This document shows, in pieces, positions 1-11,200 of a stretch of 64,000 nucleotides of DNA. The DNA lies in NCBI RefSeq assembly GCF_017591435.1, contig NC_059290.1, forward strand, positions 5,951,594 to 6,015,593, read 5' to 3'. The notes under the pieces were generated by a model. It was given only the letters and a program-made list of their open reading frames with translations. It was not told where the DNA came from and ran no database searches. This stretch comes from Portunus trituberculatus. Taxonomy: Eukaryota > Arthropoda > Malacostraca > Decapoda > Portunidae. Every line of letters begins with the position of its first letter. Position 1 is the first letter of the stretch. A program made the position numbers and the translations under genes.

Positions 1-540
1 CAGGCACTTAGATCATATAAACTGTACGTGTGTGTGTGTGTGTGTGTTGCCTCTTTATCATACCCCCTATCTCCCCATATCCCCCCCACCCCTCCTCCAC
101 GTCCCTACCACCTAACTTACACGCATACCCCCCTACACCACCCATCCTATCCTCCGCAACACACAAAATACGAACACACCTCAACTCCCACTTAACACCG
201 TGCAACACACCACATAACACTGACACCAACATTGACACATTACGAAACCCCGAAACACATAACTTTAATCCCCCACCACCCTTCACACTCCCCCTACCAC
301 CCCCTCCTTCCCCACTAAATTCCTATCCCATCATTCAAAACTGTACCACCACCACACACTCCCCACTCCTATAATCCTCCTATCCCCCACCCATTACACA
401 CGTCTCCCCTCCACACCACCACCCCTTTCATTCAAAAATACACCCCTCTCCCCCCCTCTCTCTCCCACTGTTCCCCACCCCCCTCACCCCACTGGAAAAC
501 AAGTTAGTGAATGATTATAACTGCTAAATCTGTACTTACT
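1..540. other. C-rich, G-poor low-complexity DNA
   Basis: From about 50 to 490 the plus strand is mostly C, A and T with very few G, built of short CCC, CCAC and CACA runs. A short (GT)n tract sits at 30-46. No splice-framed gene is evident; open frames here are products of the biased composition. Confidence 0.75.
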
Positions 541-1560
541 GGTAGTGGTGATGGTGGTGGTGACTGGTGGTGGCGTATACATACACACGCGCGCACACAC
601 ACACGTACACGGTAAACACGAAATATTGTCCTTAAATCTCGTCACATTTGTCAGGACTTATGACACACTAGGCTCAACACCGTCAGCCCGCCGTGCATCT
701 AACACAAACACCACAACGAGTATAGCTTTTAAAGACCCTTAGGAAAGTAATGGGCTTCCTCCTCCTCCTCCACTTTTAACTCAAGATTCACCGCCCCCAG
801 CTTGTACACGACAGGCAACACACTCTCCCCTGCACGGTACAGACACGCCCGCCTCACTGGTTGCGGATCGTGTATTTCTCAAGTCCAGCAGGTTAGGAAA
901 TGTGAAAAAAATACAGTGCATTCATATAGAAACACAACGTCCGCCACACCACCTTCCACCAACAAGACTAAGAGCTGTTCTATACTCACCCCGCTCCACT
1001 CACTAACTCTCACGCATGTCAAGACGCTCCTCCCCCACCTCCCTCAGCCCCACTCATCCCCTTTACTCCCACTCTTCCCTCTCGGCCCCAAACACCCGGA
1101 TGAATGTAAGGACTAGTATGGTTATCGTGCAGGAGTGCGAGGATGTGCTAGGAGCTGGGTTAGACGGAGGGTTTAGGTATGTGAGGTTCGTGAGAGTTAG
1201 TTCGAGGGAAGCCCCTCTGCTCTAGGCGCCACACTGTCCCTTGAATGTTGTGGCTTGACGTAACTCCGCGATGTTTAGCAAGATTTAGACACTTTTTTTA
1301 ATGTTTCACTTAACACTGCTTATCCTCTGGGAAGCTCACGCCCCCTCCTATCCTCCCTCATAGCCTGGGCTTGCTAGGATTCCCCCTTACACATGTATTA
1401 ATTTCTTTTTGTGGAGATTCTCGTAAGCTTCTGTGTTTTTACTTCTATGGTCCAAGTGTTTATTTTTGTTGGTGCTTGGAATGTTCATGTTGTTTTCTTT
1501 CAGCTTGAAGCGGAGACCAACAGTGCTAGCCTTAAAATATGTCCCCTGCTCAAGCTGCTG
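541..1560. other. Non-coding, no gene recognised
   Basis: Mixed sequence with a short alternating CGCACACA tract near 588-605 and a G-rich segment near 1,120-1,215. No domain, repeat family or exon was recognised. Confidence 0.5.
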
Positions 1561-1569
1561 GGATAGCCC

Positions 1570-1768
<199 letters not shown>

Positions 1769-1830
1769 GATTCCAGTCTCTCACCCCCCTCCTAGTCTCC
1801 CATTCAGCGGCGATTCATTCATTTCTCTGG

Positions 1831-1831
<1 letters not shown>

Positions 1832-1880
<49 letters not shown>
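1832..1880. repeat. (CT)n microsatellite
   Basis: Uninterrupted CT dinucleotides over about 48 bp. Confidence 0.97.
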
Positions 1881-1882
<2 letters not shown>

Positions 1883-1998
1883 ACGATGATGATTGTTATC
1901 GCGCTCTCCTCCTTCGGAATAGAAATTAATACGCGATTGTGGGAATTCATTTGTGATGCAAAGTGCGTGGCTATGAATTTATCAATGCGGAATACTCT

Positions 1999-2022
1999 AC
2001 ACACACACACACACACACACAC
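1999..2022. repeat. (AC)n microsatellite
   Basis: About twelve AC units. Confidence 0.95.
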
Positions 2023-2274
2023 CGTAACCATCTCTCCAGGCAATCACTAGCACGTAGGAAAGAGTAAGAGCGGCTGGTGTGCAGAGGGTAGTGGTGTGAG
2101 GCTGACCCAAGAACCATAATGATATATTTCCGGAGTTCACACGGGGAAGCGGTCAGCGGGAGGAGGAGGAGGAGGAGGGCGGTGAGCGGCGGCCGACCTC
2201 CAGCAGGGGCTACCTCGGCCGTGAGTCAGCGCGCGTGAGGCGATAGCACGGCCCTCTCTGCTGGAATGTGCTGG

Positions 2275-2275
<1 letters not shown>

Positions 2276-2308
<33 letters not shown>

Positions 2309-2452
2309 TAATCCTTCCCGTTCTCCGTAGCCTGCACGACAATAGAGTAATATTTGAGTACATTTGAGGCCTTAGTTTACATTCATGGCGCTGTGATGGT
2401 GTAGACAACCTTAGCCGGGCCACCTGTGTGTGACTGTGTGTGTGTGTGTGTA
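2276..2452. repeat. (CA)n and (GT)n pair
   Basis: (CA)n at about 2,276-2,306 and (GT)n at about 2,425-2,452, in opposite strand sense about 120 bp apart. A GC-rich, CpG-containing stretch at 2,140-2,270 lies just before; it resembles a promoter CpG patch, but no adjoining exon could be supported. Confidence 0.9.
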
Positions 2453-3050
2453 CGCAGTATGCGCCTTCCACACCATACGTGACGTCACATGAGCCACTGA
2501 TGTTAATAATGTTGTGAACTAAATATCAATGTCGTGAAAGCCGCTTGATAACAAGAATGACTTTAACTGAGGTATCAATGAAAAGTTGAGGAAATGTATG
2601 ATGAATTTTGCTTATATCCTATTTCCAGGAACTCTCTCTCACTCTCCTCCCTCTCTCTCCCTTACCCTCCCTCTCTCACTCACAATGCCAAACACCGAAA
2701 TAAATTTGATAAACCGTGGATTCTTTACAAGCCCCAGACCTCAATTTCTTTGACACATTGAACCTCTGGGGAAGAGAACGCGGTGGTGTCTTTGCTTGCG
2801 CTCACCACACACACGCACAACGGGAGATTGTGGGTAAAACTTTCATTGTTTTGAAATTGCAGTGACGATGCTTAACTCACACACTGTTGCCATCACGTGT
2901 GGACTTCTTTTCCTGCCCCCACTCCTCGTCCGTCCTTCCTGGCTTCCTCCCTCTCAATGTCCCTCCTACCCCCCATCGTATTTCTTAGCCTCCGCCCTTC
3001 TCAACTCCATCCTTCCTCCTTCCCTACCACAGCCCTTCTCTATGCTGCCT

Positions 3051-3052
<2 letters not shown>

Positions 3053-3104
<52 letters not shown>
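3053..3104. repeat. (GA)n microsatellite
   Basis: About 25 GA units. Confidence 0.97.
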
Positions 3105-3106
<2 letters not shown>

Positions 3107-3412
3107 GACACAACAGACATGTGAAACCAGATACAACACATGCTATAGATACGAAAAAAAATATGAAACTACTTTAAATGCAAGAAAACAAACATTGCAA
3201 GTCACTAAAGCATTAATTGAATATACCACATGCAAGGCAAAGCTAAAATTGCTGAATTTGTGTTTTCTGTCCTATTCTTATACCATTAGTTTTAGAGAGG
3301 AAGTGTGTATGTGTGAATGTATGTATGCATGTATGATGAAGGGAGTAATAGTGCTTGGTGGAGAATACATTACTAAAATACCTCGTTACCACGACAACAT
3401 TCCATCTTCCTA

Positions 3413-3415
<3 letters not shown>

Positions 3416-3469
<54 letters not shown>
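3416..3469. repeat. (CT)n microsatellite
   Basis: About 26 CT units. Confidence 0.97.
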
Positions 3470-3473
<4 letters not shown>

Positions 3474-4242
3474 ATTGTTTACATAATTTTCCTTACATTT
3501 GCTCACCTTACTTTTACAACCTCCCAGGAAAGCACCTCGCAGAAACTACAAGAGTTATCAAAACCCGTCCAGCCTTCCTCCTTTTCCTCCTTCCCTTTTG
3601 ACATGCCTTCCTCCCCCATACACCCCCACCCCCGTTCTCCTCCCACGAAATGCCTCCACACTCGTCACAGCTATTCCCAAGCACTCCCACGCGACTCTTC
3701 CCACTTGGAGACGGAAAGTTTAGCGTAGGAAATTCATTGCATAGCTTATAACCTTATTATGTTACTGCCGGAGCCTCGAAGCGGTAGAGGCAGCTGAAGT
3801 GACTTGCTCAAGAGCCCGTCTCTTCGATAACGATAAGAAATATAACGATACGGAGAAAAGAGTCATCTTAGAATAATTATCTATGCTTGTGGTGGATGCC
3901 ATGTGTTTAGGGAAAGCGTTAGCCACCACCTCATCTTAACCAATCACATGTTCCTTTCTAACGTCTCTCGGGCTGTGACTGGCTGGTCAGGGGAGCATCA
4001 CAGCGAGCGGTTTCCTTACTGAACACGGACGGAGCAGGCGGCCTTGACGGAGAGCTCCCAGCGGTTGGCAGCCCCGAGTGACGTCACCACCGTCAAAATA
4101 CACTCAGAAATAGTAGAGATTGGTCGCACTACACTACCTGCACCAATAGTGTGGCGAACCAAATTTAGCATTGCGGAGTTCCTTGTCGACAGCAACGGAC
4201 AACGGCAGCGTACGTGACGTCCGTTGTGCAATGTGTTACTGC

Positions 4243-4282
4243 CATGTGTGTGTGTGTGTGTGTGTGTGTGACGCGAGCTTGA

Positions 4283-4321
<39 letters not shown>
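4243..4321. repeat. (GT)n double tract
   Basis: Two (GT)n blocks (about 4,243-4,270 and 4,286-4,321) separated by 15 bp. Confidence 0.96.
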
Positions 4322-4324
<3 letters not shown>

Positions 4325-4433
4325 GGAGGAGGGTGGGAAGGGGTGTCCGTGGTAGTAGTGGTGACGATGTGTCAGTGACGGCAGCAGTGGGGTGGAGGGA
4401 GTGGTGGGGGATAGACGCCACTCTGGCACCATC

Positions 4434-4531
4434 ATTGCCACCACCACCACCACCACCTCCTCCTCCTCCTCCTCCTCCCACCAGCACGTAGCTAAACCTG
4501 GACGTCCGTACCTGTCTCGCGACACATTTAT

Positions 4532-4580
<49 letters not shown>
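4434..4580. repeat. (CCA)n/(CCT)n then (CA)n
   Basis: A triplet tract of CCA changing to CCT at about 4,439-4,478, then unique DNA, then (CA)n at about 4,534-4,580. Confidence 0.94.
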
Positions 4581-4582
<2 letters not shown>

Positions 4583-4683
4583 TTTAGTCTCCACCGTCTA
4601 CCTAATGATTATAACGGACCACTAAGGACACAAAAACTTAGGCAACGTAAGTTTTAGTAAAGTCGTGTATATTTACATGTGCT

Positions 4684-4782
4684 TACACACACACACACAC
4701 ACACACACATGAATGGCCTCTGCTATTTGACACATGTAACATGTACGTAATAGAGTGAGTTCCCTTGAATTTACCTCTATTT

Positions 4783-4824
<42 letters not shown>
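4684..4824. repeat. (CA)n and (GT)n tracts
   Basis: (CA)n at 4,684-4,709 and (GT)n at about 4,786-4,824, followed by a short GCAG tetranucleotide run. Confidence 0.94.
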
Positions 4825-4827
<3 letters not shown>

Positions 4828-5099
4828 GCAGGCAGGCAAGCAGGCATTCTAATGTAATGTGAGTCAGGAGTTATATTTTTCCTTTGTTACCGATACTAAG
4901 AATATTGTAAGACTCGTCCTCCTCGTGACGTCATCCCCCTCCCCCTGAATCCTCCCTAAGGGCTGTTCCCAAGCTCCCTCTCGCTTTCCTCCATGTATAC
5001 TGTGTTCTCTCCCTCCTCCTCCTCGTCGTCCACGCACCGCTGCTTCTCCTTGCCTCCACGCCACCTCCTCCTGTATTCCTTCCTTCATTCATGTCCCTG

Positions 5100-5100
5100 C

Positions 5101-5129
<29 letters not shown>
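5100..5129. repeat. (CT)n microsatellite
   Basis: About 14 CT units inside pyrimidine-rich DNA. Confidence 0.93.
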
Positions 5130-5132
<3 letters not shown>

Positions 5133-6130
5133 TTCCTCCTCCATGCAGTCATCCGCTGAACATGGGACGAATAGCAGATGTAATATTTCAACTTCCTAGA
5201 TCTGCAGAAGGTCTTGCGTTTATTCATGCTTTCATCTCACATCGTATCCTGTGCTTGCTACTGTTGCTTCCTCCCACGTCCCCACCACAACTGCCATTCC
5301 TGTGTCGTTCGACTTTTTTTTCTTTAACGTTTTTCCTTACTTTCTCTGATATAAGTGGCTGAATGTGGAATGTCAAGATATTTTGCATCGCTTTCATGTT
5401 TTCTTTTCGCTTATTTATTTTTTCTGTTTGAGTGTTTGATTGTCCTTGTCTGATACATGTTCTTTTTATCTTATTCAGAGTCATCAAACGGATATGGAAC
5501 TTATGCACATAACAAAGTATTAGTTTTGGTTTTGGAAATACAGTACACATACGCTCTCTCTCTCTCTGCTTCCTGTTTCCTCCAAATATAGCGTTATCAC
5601 GAGCTGTCCGACGGAATTATCAGCTACAGCATTAAAATCATCCTGCAGGAGTGAGGCAGCCTGGCCCGAGAGACTTGAGTGGTGTGTATTTCCGAGCCAT
5701 CCTAAATCTCATAAAAACCTGCTAAGCGATGTGTCTCCTTCCCTCTGTCACTTCTTATTTGTCTCTTCACCAGTCTCGTGCCGCCTCGAGGCTGGCGACG
5801 CGGGGTATAGGCGAGTCTAGGTAAGTGAGGGGATTGGCGCCACCCCCTAGACAGCTTCACATTGGCGCCAGCTTCACCATCACCATAAGGAACGGAGTCA
5901 CTAGGGAGACGGGAAGCAAAGAAGCGAAAAAGAGTTGCATGTGTGTAGGTGCTCACCTATGGGAGACAAAAGCTTAAAAGCCTTCATGTTTACGCATGTA
6001 ATATATATTCTGCATTGGCAAGTTAACTCATATTACGTCGAGTTTCTACCAAATGCTATTAGATAACCAAATAGGTGCTACCACAATATCTACTCCCATT
6101 GACGCTAACAATTAAACTACTAATACTGGG
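5130..6130. other. Non-coding, no gene recognised
   Basis: Ordinary mixed sequence with a short (CT)n at about 5,556-5,568. No exon with supported splice frame and no transposon signature was recognised. Confidence 0.5.
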
Positions 6131-6146
6131 GACATGGCTTTTGCAT

Positions 6147-6149
<3 letters not shown>

Positions 6150-6191
<42 letters not shown>
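6150..6191. repeat. (GA)n microsatellite
   Basis: About 20 GA units. Confidence 0.96.
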
Positions 6192-6194
<3 letters not shown>

Positions 6195-6539
6195 CGTCAA
6201 CCGCCATCTGGCTGCCAGCCAGCACTACCACTGTTAGTACTATGAGTGCAGATATGCCACCTTTACTCGGACTGTTAGTAATAATACGCGATAACATTTC
6301 CTCTGCAGTGTCAAGGTTTCTTGAAGAGCTCAACAGATGCTAGCTTCCCTCCCCGACCCACCAAAACACACCAACCACCTGTTTCAGGTGGTAAACTTTC
6401 ACACGATGCAAGACTTAGCTTTTTTCAACTTGTCTGGGATGGAATGTGGATGGGAGGTGCAGTTGCCAATTATCTTTCTCCTGCTACCGCATTCCGCGTA
6501 ACGACACCTATTTCTCTTGTTCCTAGTGTCTAACTGACG

Positions 6540-7490
6540 ATGACTGAAAGGCCGGTGTTGCTTGCACTCACCGCGTTGCGTCCCGCGGGTGAAGTCTTAA
6601 AACGCTAAGTGGGATGTGAGGAGGCAACCTGACGGCGGATGGGGAAACTCCCTCACCTCACAGGGCAGCGCGCCTCTCGGGACTCGTGACGTCACCACCA
6701 GACCTGCCACGGACCAGCACCAGCCAGCACCGCCGCCTCTAGGTCGCTCCTCTCTGCTCCTGTTTACGTCTCCCTCACCCAGACACACTTGCTGCTCGTT
6801 AATCTTTTACACTGCCGACAACTTTGCCATTTCTTCCACGTCCATCTCAGTAATACTACAGCTTTCATGTGTTGTACTGTACAGTACTACGTCCTCTACT
6901 ACGACTTGGATGATTTCTCCCTTGTCGGTCTGTCATTCATTCATAAATCTAACCATGTCATCTTACTACTCGGCTTTCAATTTTTTTTTTTTCCAGGAGG
7001 TACCGTTGACATTGCTATTTTTCGGTGGTATAACTGACATTTGAATCGCATACTTTTCACAATCGGATATAACTTTTAGCCACCTCACGCCTCGCGATAA
7101 GCCACGCATTAATACATCTTGGGCCCGCATCTTGTGACGTGCTGGTCTCTCGTAAGGACTGTTATAAGTGTATTCAGAGGTCGCGCATAACAGACCGGGT
7201 TATCTTGCCTGTTATTTTTAATGTTTTTGACATGGGTGATGCAAAATCCTTAAGAAACTACCTCTACAATCGTGGGACCCAGATAGAAACTGTAGTACTA
7301 CTCGTAACCTCCACTACAGCTTGTTTAAAGTAGTGCAGATAAGACGCCGAAACGTTTGAGACTACAACAGTCTTATCTCTTACGTAAAGAATTTGAAAAC
7401 ACTGACGAATACTGCACAATTCGAATATCGTAGCTTCCATGACAAACTTTTCCTGAAGGTGAATCAGTTAGAGGGAATGAAAATGATTCC
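6540..7490. other. GC-rich patch and flanking non-coding DNA
   Basis: The 6,560-6,790 interval is relatively GC- and CpG-rich and contains a TGACGTCA site at 6,687. It could be a promoter or first exon of a gene reading out of the window, but no donor-framed coding exon could be established. The rest to 7,490 shows nothing recognisable. Confidence 0.35.
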
Positions 7491-7498
7491 TTTGACCT

Positions 7499-7501
<3 letters not shown>

Positions 7502-7550
<49 letters not shown>
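7502..7550. repeat. (CT)n microsatellite
   Basis: About 24 CT units. Confidence 0.97.
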
Positions 7551-7553
<3 letters not shown>

Positions 7554-7869
7554 ATCGTGGACTCGTCATCAATAGTATAACGCGAATGATGGACGCAGTA
7601 TCGATGTTGGGTAGTATTCTTAAACTTTCGTCATCAGCTTCAGTTTCTAGTGGAAGTTCACTGTTTTTGTTGTGACAGTTTGGCAAGGGTTCTGCGTCAT
7701 CATTGGGGTAAAAAATCATCTGACTAATCATGAATCTCTCTGGCCTCTGAAAACAGCTCTTATGGGAGGGTGAAGCACTCAAAGCACGCGTTGTGACTCA
7801 ACAGCTAAACAAATAATACCGAGAACTTCAGCTGAGCACGTGAAACCAATTAAAACGATCTTGTATTGA

Positions 7870-8225
7870 CATTTTCCCTGTAGCATGATAAGGAAACGTG
7901 ACATGCTAAGGACAACAAACAAATCAACTATTTCTTAAAAGAAATACAAAATTTGGCTGTCATCTCGTTAAACACACAAAAAAAAAAAAAAAATCTTGAT
8001 TTGTTATTTTCCGGCGACATATGGCAAGGAAACGTGATCAACAGAACAACAAACAAATCAACCCATTCTTAGAAGTAACAGCTAATGTAACGCGAAGTTT
8101 TGAGCATGTCACCTTGCTAAACACGAAGAAAATAGGTAAATAAAACCGTCTCACTTTAGTACCTTCCCTACAGCACGGCAAGTAAACGTGACAAACTATG
8201 AGGACAACAAGCAGATCATCTCGTC
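7870..8225. repeat. Degenerate tandem repeat, three units of about 136-154 bp
   Basis: The block AAACGTGA followed about 15-20 bp later by ACAACAA(A/G)CA(A/G)ATCA recurs with AAACGTGA starting at about 7,894, 8,030 and 8,184. Each unit also has a shared upstream part (CCCTGTAGCATGATAAGG in unit 1, variants in units 2 and 3). Divergence between units is substantial, so the array is old. No function is known. Confidence 0.65.
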
Positions 8226-8437
8226 CATAAACACCCAGGCTAGCGTACCCCATGTACCCTGGCGAGGTACTAGAGCCACTGTACTCACCAGAAGGGAGAC
8301 CGGTGGGTAGTATCTGAGGGTGACGTCCTTGAGGAATCATGGGATCACACAAGTACTACACGCCACCAAGGGCACGGCACTCACACCCTCTCTCCTCATT
8401 TACTGAAAGGCTTTGCTCTCTCCCCGATACCATAAGA

Positions 8438-8470
<33 letters not shown>

Positions 8471-8564
8471 AATAAATAGATGAATAAATAATAATGATAA
8501 TAAATAATAATAAAAATTAATATAGATAAAACAAATGAATAAACAAATAGAAATAATAATAATG

Positions 8565-8596
<32 letters not shown>

Positions 8597-8735
8597 AATA
8601 ATAAGTAAAAATGAATAAATAAGAATAAGATAAAGTAAAAATAAGATAAATAAAAATGTATGAATATATTAATGAATAAATAAAAATAAAAGAATAGATT
8701 AAATAAATAAAAAAATAAAGCAAAATGATCAGGAA
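8438..8735. repeat. (AAT)n/(AAAT)n-derived AT-rich tract
   Basis: About 300 bp built from AAT, AAAT and variant units on the plus strand, almost free of C. Open frames across it are artefacts of composition. Confidence 0.9.
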
Positions 8736-9231
8736 TAAATTAATAGTAATATTTTCTCTTCAGATAACGCAGGGATCTTCTTAATCTGTTAGTAGCATAA
8801 TATAATTAAAGTCTTTTAAACCTCGTGTCACTTCTGCTACAGTACAGCCTTTGGAGTGCTGTGAAAGTGCGGTGCGGTGTTAGAATATGATGCTTAGGAC
8901 ACTTGCTTCATAATTACAAGAGCTACGCATTCTTAAAGATCACAAGGATCACTACACCTGTTCTTACTTTTATCACTGATGATGAATAACAAGTTACATA
9001 ATCACCACAGAAATCCCCACTGTAAAAGAAGAGAGAGAGAGAGAGAGACAGAGAGAGACTAACTTATTACAACCTGTTAAAAAGTCATCGAGATAAGACA
9101 GTGGAGTTGTATGCGGGCTGAGGTCCTGCGCTCCTCACTTCCCGCCTTGAAACGTTTCGGAAGTAAAACACAATATACTACATATCACAGGACCTTTGTG
9201 CTGTAAAGAAATGAATAATTGTTTGTGAACT

Positions 9232-9234
<3 letters not shown>

Positions 9235-9301
<67 letters not shown>

Positions 9302-9358
9302 AAAAAGTTAAGAACGTCTTTTAACATTGGAAGGTATAGAAAAAGTTAAGAATATGTC

Positions 9359-9394
<36 letters not shown>

Positions 9395-9428
9395 AACATT
9401 GGAAGGTATAGAAAAAAGTTAAGAATAT

Positions 9429-9493
<65 letters not shown>

Positions 9494-9590
9494 TTGGGTA
9501 AAGAAAAAGTTAAGAACATGTCAGAGAGAGAGAGAGAGAGAGAGATATATATATATTAACATTGGGTAAAGAAAAAAGTTAAGAACATGT

Positions 9591-9645
<55 letters not shown>
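9235..9645. repeat. Higher-order repeat: (GA)n blocks alternating with a 40-50 bp spacer
   Basis: Five (GA)n blocks are separated by four copies of a spacer containing TTTAACATTGG, then AAAAAGTTAAGAA and (C/T)ATGTC. Spacer copies lie near 9,298-9,360, 9,392-9,432, 9,486-9,524 and 9,555-9,592. The fourth is preceded by a short (TA)n. Spacers 3 and 4 share a shortened TTGGGTAAAGAAAAA form, so a hierarchy of duplications can be read. Confidence 0.9.
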
Positions 9646-9648
<3 letters not shown>

Positions 9649-9659
9649 TCTTACTTTGC

Positions 9660-11200
9660 TTGGATTTCTACGCGAGTGACCTTCAGCTAGAGTTACATAC
9701 ACATAACCATTTCTCACCTAAAGGTACAGCACAATACACCAACGTGGGGGAGAACAACACTCTAGAGCTCTCATAGTTTATACAGTTTACTCTTACCATT
9801 AGTTACAGATGAAGTGATGTGTGGTGGATAACTAATATTGAACTAGCAGACACAAATTGAGGAAGCTTAGGTATGTATATGCATCACTTAAAAAAAAAAA
9901 AAAAAAAAGCGGGGAGGTAAACAGTGGGGGAGTAAATAAATAAATAGTCTACAGCAGCTTAGGTAGCCTTGAAGTGAAGCTTGCTAAGGTTCTCGTGGTT
10001 ACTGGGACATTACGTTGACCTGTTGACATGCAGACAATAGTGGTTCAGATTACCTTGGTGGATCATCCCCTTCACTGCTCTGTCCTTACGCTCAATTAAT
10101 ATTTAAGTACAAGTTTTAGTTGTGAATGAGAAAAAAAAAAAAAAAAAAAAAATCCAGATTTCAACATTTTAAGTGCCCATAGTCTTGTTTTTGCTTAGTT
10201 GAATTGTATAAAGTTACTGAAATACAATACAATGATATTATTTAGCAGTCTAGGGGTTAAGCTCCACCTCTTCAATTAAATCATTACAATCAAATATATT
10301 TTTAAAGCAATCACCGATCACTATCAAGAGGAGCTGCACCTTGGATATAGGGTTCAGTATAACTTCGCCGCCTTAATTTTCTTATATTTTCTTCTAAACC
10401 TTCACAAAATACTTTGTATACATGTAATACATTAGTATAAGGTGGCGGGGTTTGGCAGGGTTGCTATACGTCTGGAATTCACGTGTCGAAATCTGCATCA
10501 GGGGGCATTTCCGAAAATCCCTCAAATGTCCGGAACTTCAGCTTCCATTAATCTGTTAAAAAGAACACACACACACAATTCATATTTCTGTAGGATTAAA
10601 TGATGGCACAGATGGAGATGGGGGGAGTGCGAGGTTCACCGGGTGGTGGTTGCTTTACCAGTAACGTGTATGGGTTCTGTATGGAGTAGATGCTCCCTTC
10701 ATTGCGCCGTCTCACGCCACGCGCCAATCTTTACTCTTTAACTAGTGTTGATGAAGTTCAATTTGGATTATTGTTTGCTTGTTTGTTTTTTTCTTATTGA
10801 TGTACATGTTTTAAAAAATCATATCGGATGTATAGGAACTTGTGAAGGTATCCGGAATTTTGATAGTTCATATATAGCTACCATAGTTCGTTAGGTTAGT
10901 TAGATTACGTTAGTTTAGGCAAAATATGGACTTAGGGGGGTCAAAGAATTCGTTAATATACTGACTCTCTAAGCCAGGTGTGCTTTACTTGTACAAGCGC
11001 TTCCTTTTCAAAACATGATCAGTTGTCTCCTTAGATTTTAACAATCATTTGTTTCCCAATTTTTTTTTTTTTTTTTTTTTTAAGGAAATGCGAAATTTGG
11101 TCTATTTCGGTTTCCCCCACCAAACAGACCAAAGCAGAGTTAATCTAACCCAACCTAAACGTAAAGTAAGCATAATATCGTGTTTTGAGTTACTGACAAA
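9660..11200. other. Non-coding, no gene recognised
   Basis: Unique-looking AT-rich sequence with several A or T homopolymers (9,890-9,908, 10,130-10,152, 11,060-11,083). No transposon end or exon was recognised. Confidence 0.5.

Larger units (their letters stand above)
2480..6694. promoter_or_regulatory. Four perfect TGACGTCA (CRE-type) palindromes
   Basis: The 8-bp cAMP-response-element palindrome occurs exactly at 2,480-2,487, 4,079-4,086, 4,926-4,933 and 6,687-6,694. An exact 8-mer is expected about once per 65 kb in random sequence, so four in 4.2 kb is notable. CREB/ATF proteins are known to bind this sequence; regulatory use here is inference, and no transcription unit was identified next to the sites. 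Confidence 0.35.

Noticed and set aside
2862..3413. 183-codon plus-strand frame
   Set aside because: It runs through a (GA)n microsatellite and shows no domain or conserved composition on either side.
5594..5653. Possible short exon after a TATAG-like acceptor (reads RYHELSDGIISYSIK)
   Set aside because: No polypyrimidine tract, no partner exon and no known family.
8517..8723. 68-codon Tyr/Ile/Phe-rich frame
   Set aside because: Product of an AAT/AAAT-rich tract with no start context or homology.
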